Shown: positions 37,724 to 39,633 of the stretch, one piece after another
Numbering within the stretch: the stretch's first letter is position 1
Layout of the letters: every line of letters begins with the position of its first letter
Assembly: GCA_025935615.1 (NCBI GenBank)
Contig: JAICUY010000008.1
Span: 1 to 39,633 of the forward strand
Source of the DNA: Steroidobacteraceae bacterium
Lineage (GTDB): Bacteria; Chloroflexota; Limnocylindria; QHBO01
DNA: 39,633 nucleotides
Reading direction: 5' to 3'
Translations under genes and position numbers: made by a program
Notes under the pieces: model-generated
The model's input: the letters and a program-made list of their open reading frames with translations, nothing else
Told to the model about the DNA's origin: nothing
The model's database searches: none

Positions 37724-39052
37724 GTGCCGTCGATCGAGCCGTTCCGCTTCCTGCACACCGGCGATCTCCACCTCGACAGCCCGTTCGAGGGGGTGAGCAC
37801 GGAGGCGCCTGCATCGGTCATGGCGCTCCTTCGGTCGGCGACCACCAATGCCTGGGCCACCATCGTCCGGACAGCCATCGCCGAGCGGGTCGATTTCGTG
37901 CTCGTGGCCGGCGACGTCTTCGAGAACCGCAGTCCGACGCTGCTGGGCCAGACCCGATTCCGTGACGGCCTTGCCGAGCTTGCCTCGCACGGCATCCACA
38001 GCTACGTCGTGCACGGCAACCATGACCCGCTTGACGGCCGATCCTGGACGCCCAGCCTCGCCTTCCCGGACGAGGTGCATCGGTTCGGGACGGCGGCGGT
38101 CGAGGGCCTGCCGGTGCTCCGCGCCGGTCGCGAGATCGCCCGCGTCTACGGCCGAAGCTTCGGCGCCCCGGCCGTCACCGACAACTACGCGGCGGGCTTC
38201 CGGCGCGACGGGGGCGTGCCGTTCGCGGTCGGCCTGCTGCATGCCAACGTCGGCGACCGTCCCGGGCACGGCAATTACGCGCCGTGCTCGCTCGACGACC
38301 TGCGGGCCAGCGGCATGGACTACTGGGCGCTGGGCCACATCCACCAGCCGGGCGTCGTGCTCGACGCGGATCCGCTGGCGGTGTACTGCGGCATTCCCCA
38401 GGGTCGCGACCCCGGCGAGACCGGACCGCGTGGCTGCTTCGTGGTCGACGTCGATGCGGCAGCGCACCCCCAGGCCCGGTTCATCCCGACCGACGGCGTT
38501 CGATGGGAGAAGCTCGCCGTCGCGATCGACAGCCTGCCCGATGACGAAGCGCTGACCCGCGCTGCGCGCGACGCGCTGGAGGCCGCGGTTGCCGGTGGCG
38601 GTGGTCGCTCGCTGGTGTTTCGGCTGCGGCTCACGGGGCGCGGTGCATTGCATGGACACCTGCGTCGGAGCGGCTATCTCGAGGACCTGCGGCGGCTGCT
38701 GAACGACGGCATGGCCAGCGTGCCGCCGCTCGCATGGGTCGAGTCGATCCACGACACGACCGGCTCCGAGGTCGATCTTGCCGCGCGGCGCGGGACTCCC
38801 GATTTCATCGGCGACTTCCTGCGCACGGTCGAGTCCGCCCGCCGCGCAGAGCGCTCGACCGACCCGGACGAGCACGACGCCTGGCTGGAACGGCTGCGGG
38901 GATCGATCGCACCGCTGTTCGACGATGCCACTCGCGGCCGGCGCCATCTCGCCGGCGCACGCCCGAGCGACGCGGCGCTGTTCGGTCCGCTGCTCGACGA
39001 GGCCGAGCTGCTTGCCGTCGACCTGCTGCTCGCCGCCGAGGAGGATCGCTGA
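37724..39052 (+). CDS. SbcD/Mre11-like metallophosphoesterase nuclease (YhaO type)
   Basis: 442 aa from GTG 37724. The calcineurin-like metal-binding motifs are intact: HTGDLHLDSPF (D-x-H), VAGDVFE, HGNHDPLDG, LLHANVG and GHIHQPGV. This is the DNA double-strand exonuclease fold of SbcD/Mre11, closest in length and motif detail to Bacillus YhaO. A C-terminal capping and partner-binding part (about residues 270-442) follows. It is 5 bp from an SbcC/YhaN-like ATPase gene, the expected partner for processing broken or structured DNA ends. Confidence 0.92.
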   Translation: MPSIEPFRFLHTGDLHLDSPFEGVSTEAPASVMALLRSATTNAWATIVRTAIAERVDFVLVAGDVFENRSPTLLGQTRFRDGLAELASHGIHSYVVHGNHDPLDGRSWTPSLAFPDEVHRFGTAAVEGLPVLRAGREIARVYGRSFGAPAVTDNYAAGFRRDGGVPFAVGLLHANVGDRPGHGNYAPCSLDDLRASGMDYWALGHIHQPGVVLDADPLAVYCGIPQGRDPGETGPRGCFVVDVDAAAHPQARFIPTDGVRWEKLAVAIDSLPDDEALTRAARDALEAAVAGGGGRSLVFRLRLTGRGALHGHLRRSGYLEDLRRLLNDGMASVPPLAWVESIHDTTGSEVDLAARRGTPDFIGDFLRTVESARRAERSTDPDEHDAWLERLRGSIAPLFDDATRGRRHLAGARPSDAALFGPLLDEAELLAVDLLLAAEEDR

Positions 39053-39057
39053 GCACG

Positions 39058-39633
39058 ATGCGGATCGAGCGGATCGAGCTCGACGGCTTCGGGCACTTCG
39101 CCGCCAAGCACTGGGACCTCAACGAGGGGGTCACCGTGCTGTACGGCGCCAACGAGGCCGGCAAGTCGACGCTGCTCAACGCGATCCGGGCTCTGCTCTT
39201 CGGCTTCGAGTCGAGCCGCGAGGGCCGGACCTGGTATCCGGCGCTGGCCGGCGGCCGACGTGGTGGGCGGCTCGTGCTGCGCACCGGCGCCGGCGAGCGC
39301 TGGACGGTCGAGCGCCATGGTGACCGCGGTGGCCTGGGCGCCGTGGTGGTCGAGGCGCCGAACGGCAATCGCGGCGGCCAGGAAGAGCTGAACCGCCTGC
39401 TGGGCGGTGCGGATCGCGACCTGTTCCGCAACATCTTCGCGTTTGGCCTGGGGGAGCTGGAGTCGTTCTCCAGTCTCTCGAGCGAGGGCGTTCGCAGCCG
39501 CATCTACGGTGCCGGCAGCGGCCTCGGTGGCACGAGCGTGGTCGAGATCGAGCGGCGGCTGCGCGCCGAGCAGGAAGCGATCTTCCGCTCGGCTCGCGCG
39601 CACGAGCAGAGCCTGGCCCGGCTGCTGGCACGG
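39058..39633 (+). CDS. SbcC/YhaN-like ATPase, truncated by window end
   Basis: The first 192 codons of a large SMC-like ATPase: MRIERIELDGFGHFAAKHWDL, Walker A GANEAGKSTLLNAI, then LLFGF, DLFRNIFAFGLGELESF and SRIYGAGSGLGG, matching the N-terminal AAA part of YhaN-type proteins. The reading frame is open to the last base; the coiled coil and Walker B half lie beyond the window. ATG 39058 is 5 bp after the nuclease stop. The pair forms a Mre11-Rad50-like complex; it is not listed in the ORF track as a sense ORF because it has no stop here. Confidence 0.92.
   Translation, partial: MRIERIELDGFGHFAAKHWDLNEGVTVLYGANEAGKSTLLNAIRALLFGFESSREGRTWYPALAGGRRGGRLVLRTGAGERWTVERHGDRGGLGAVVVEAPNGNRGGQEELNRLLGGADRDLFRNIFAFGLGELESFSSLSSEGVRSRIYGAGSGLGGTSVVEIERRLRAEQEAIFRSARAHEQSLARLLAR

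Overview
The window is GC-rich (roughly 70% by eye) and looks like chromosomal DNA from a free-living bacterium, with no phage, plasmid or IS genes. Gene content (PASTA-type Ser/Thr kinase, Ku plus an archaeal-type ATP-dependent DNA ligase, WYL regulator, ykoEDC thiamine transporter, OsmC, KGG-repeat protein, a large GAF/GGDEF protein) and frequent leaderless gene starts suggest an uncultured soil or freshwater Chloroflexota (Limnocylindria/Ellin6529-like). Actinobacteriota is the main alternative. This placement is inference.

Layout. 0.2-3.7 kb: two-component system followed by an HtrA/DegP protease (envelope stress). 3.7-7.3 kb, minus strand: trxA, a 12-cysteine CW-motif protein, folC, folP and folB, with ATGA overlaps inside the folate part. 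7.25-7.62 kb: non-coding stretch rich in inverted repeats. 7.6-10.2 kb, minus: galU (apparently with an AUC start codon) and a PknB-like kinase. 10.3-11.0 kb: an unknown gene and a small zinc ribbon. 11.2 kb: tRNA-Glu(UUC). 11.5-19.6 kb: small membrane protein, KGG protein, DNA ligase, methyltransferase plus unknown partner, a NERD-like membrane protein divergent from OsmC, a lone receiver domain, then Ku, a catalytically dead ligase-fold protein and an Imm5-like protein. 19.6-30.3 kb, minus: O-antigen polymerase/ligase with repeats, CYTH, WYL regulator, Ca2+/H+ antiporter, lipoprotein, HTH-GAF-GGDEF-HD-GYP-like giant, GIDE-like protein, YbaK. 30.3-34.1 kb: TPP riboswitch, thiamine pyrophosphokinase and an ECF thiamine/HMP transporter, an unusually clear regulatory unit. 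34.1-37.6 kb: FAD oxidoreductase divergent from an alpha/beta hydrolase that lacks its nucleophile, a repeat-bearing intergenic region, Bcp peroxiredoxin and three tiny membrane proteins. 37.7 kb to the end: SbcD/YhaO-like nuclease and a truncated SbcC/YhaN-like ATPase.

Two window-wide signals stand out. (1) The 9-mer GCATCGGTC or its complement GACCGATGC occurs 31 times by my manual count, about once per 1.3 kb. It occurs in both orientations, in all reading frames, in intergenic DNA and exactly at several start codons, whereas base composition alone predicts less than one copy. The density resembles DNA-uptake signal sequences. (2) Most first genes of transcription units have a TANNNT-type -10 box ending only 6-9 nt before the start codon, often with CGGCCG or GACCG between box and ATG. 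This implies widespread leaderless transcription, while internal operon genes use ATGA overlaps or Shine-Dalgarno sites. Coordinates and starts were worked out by hand from the sequence and the ORF track; no database search was possible.
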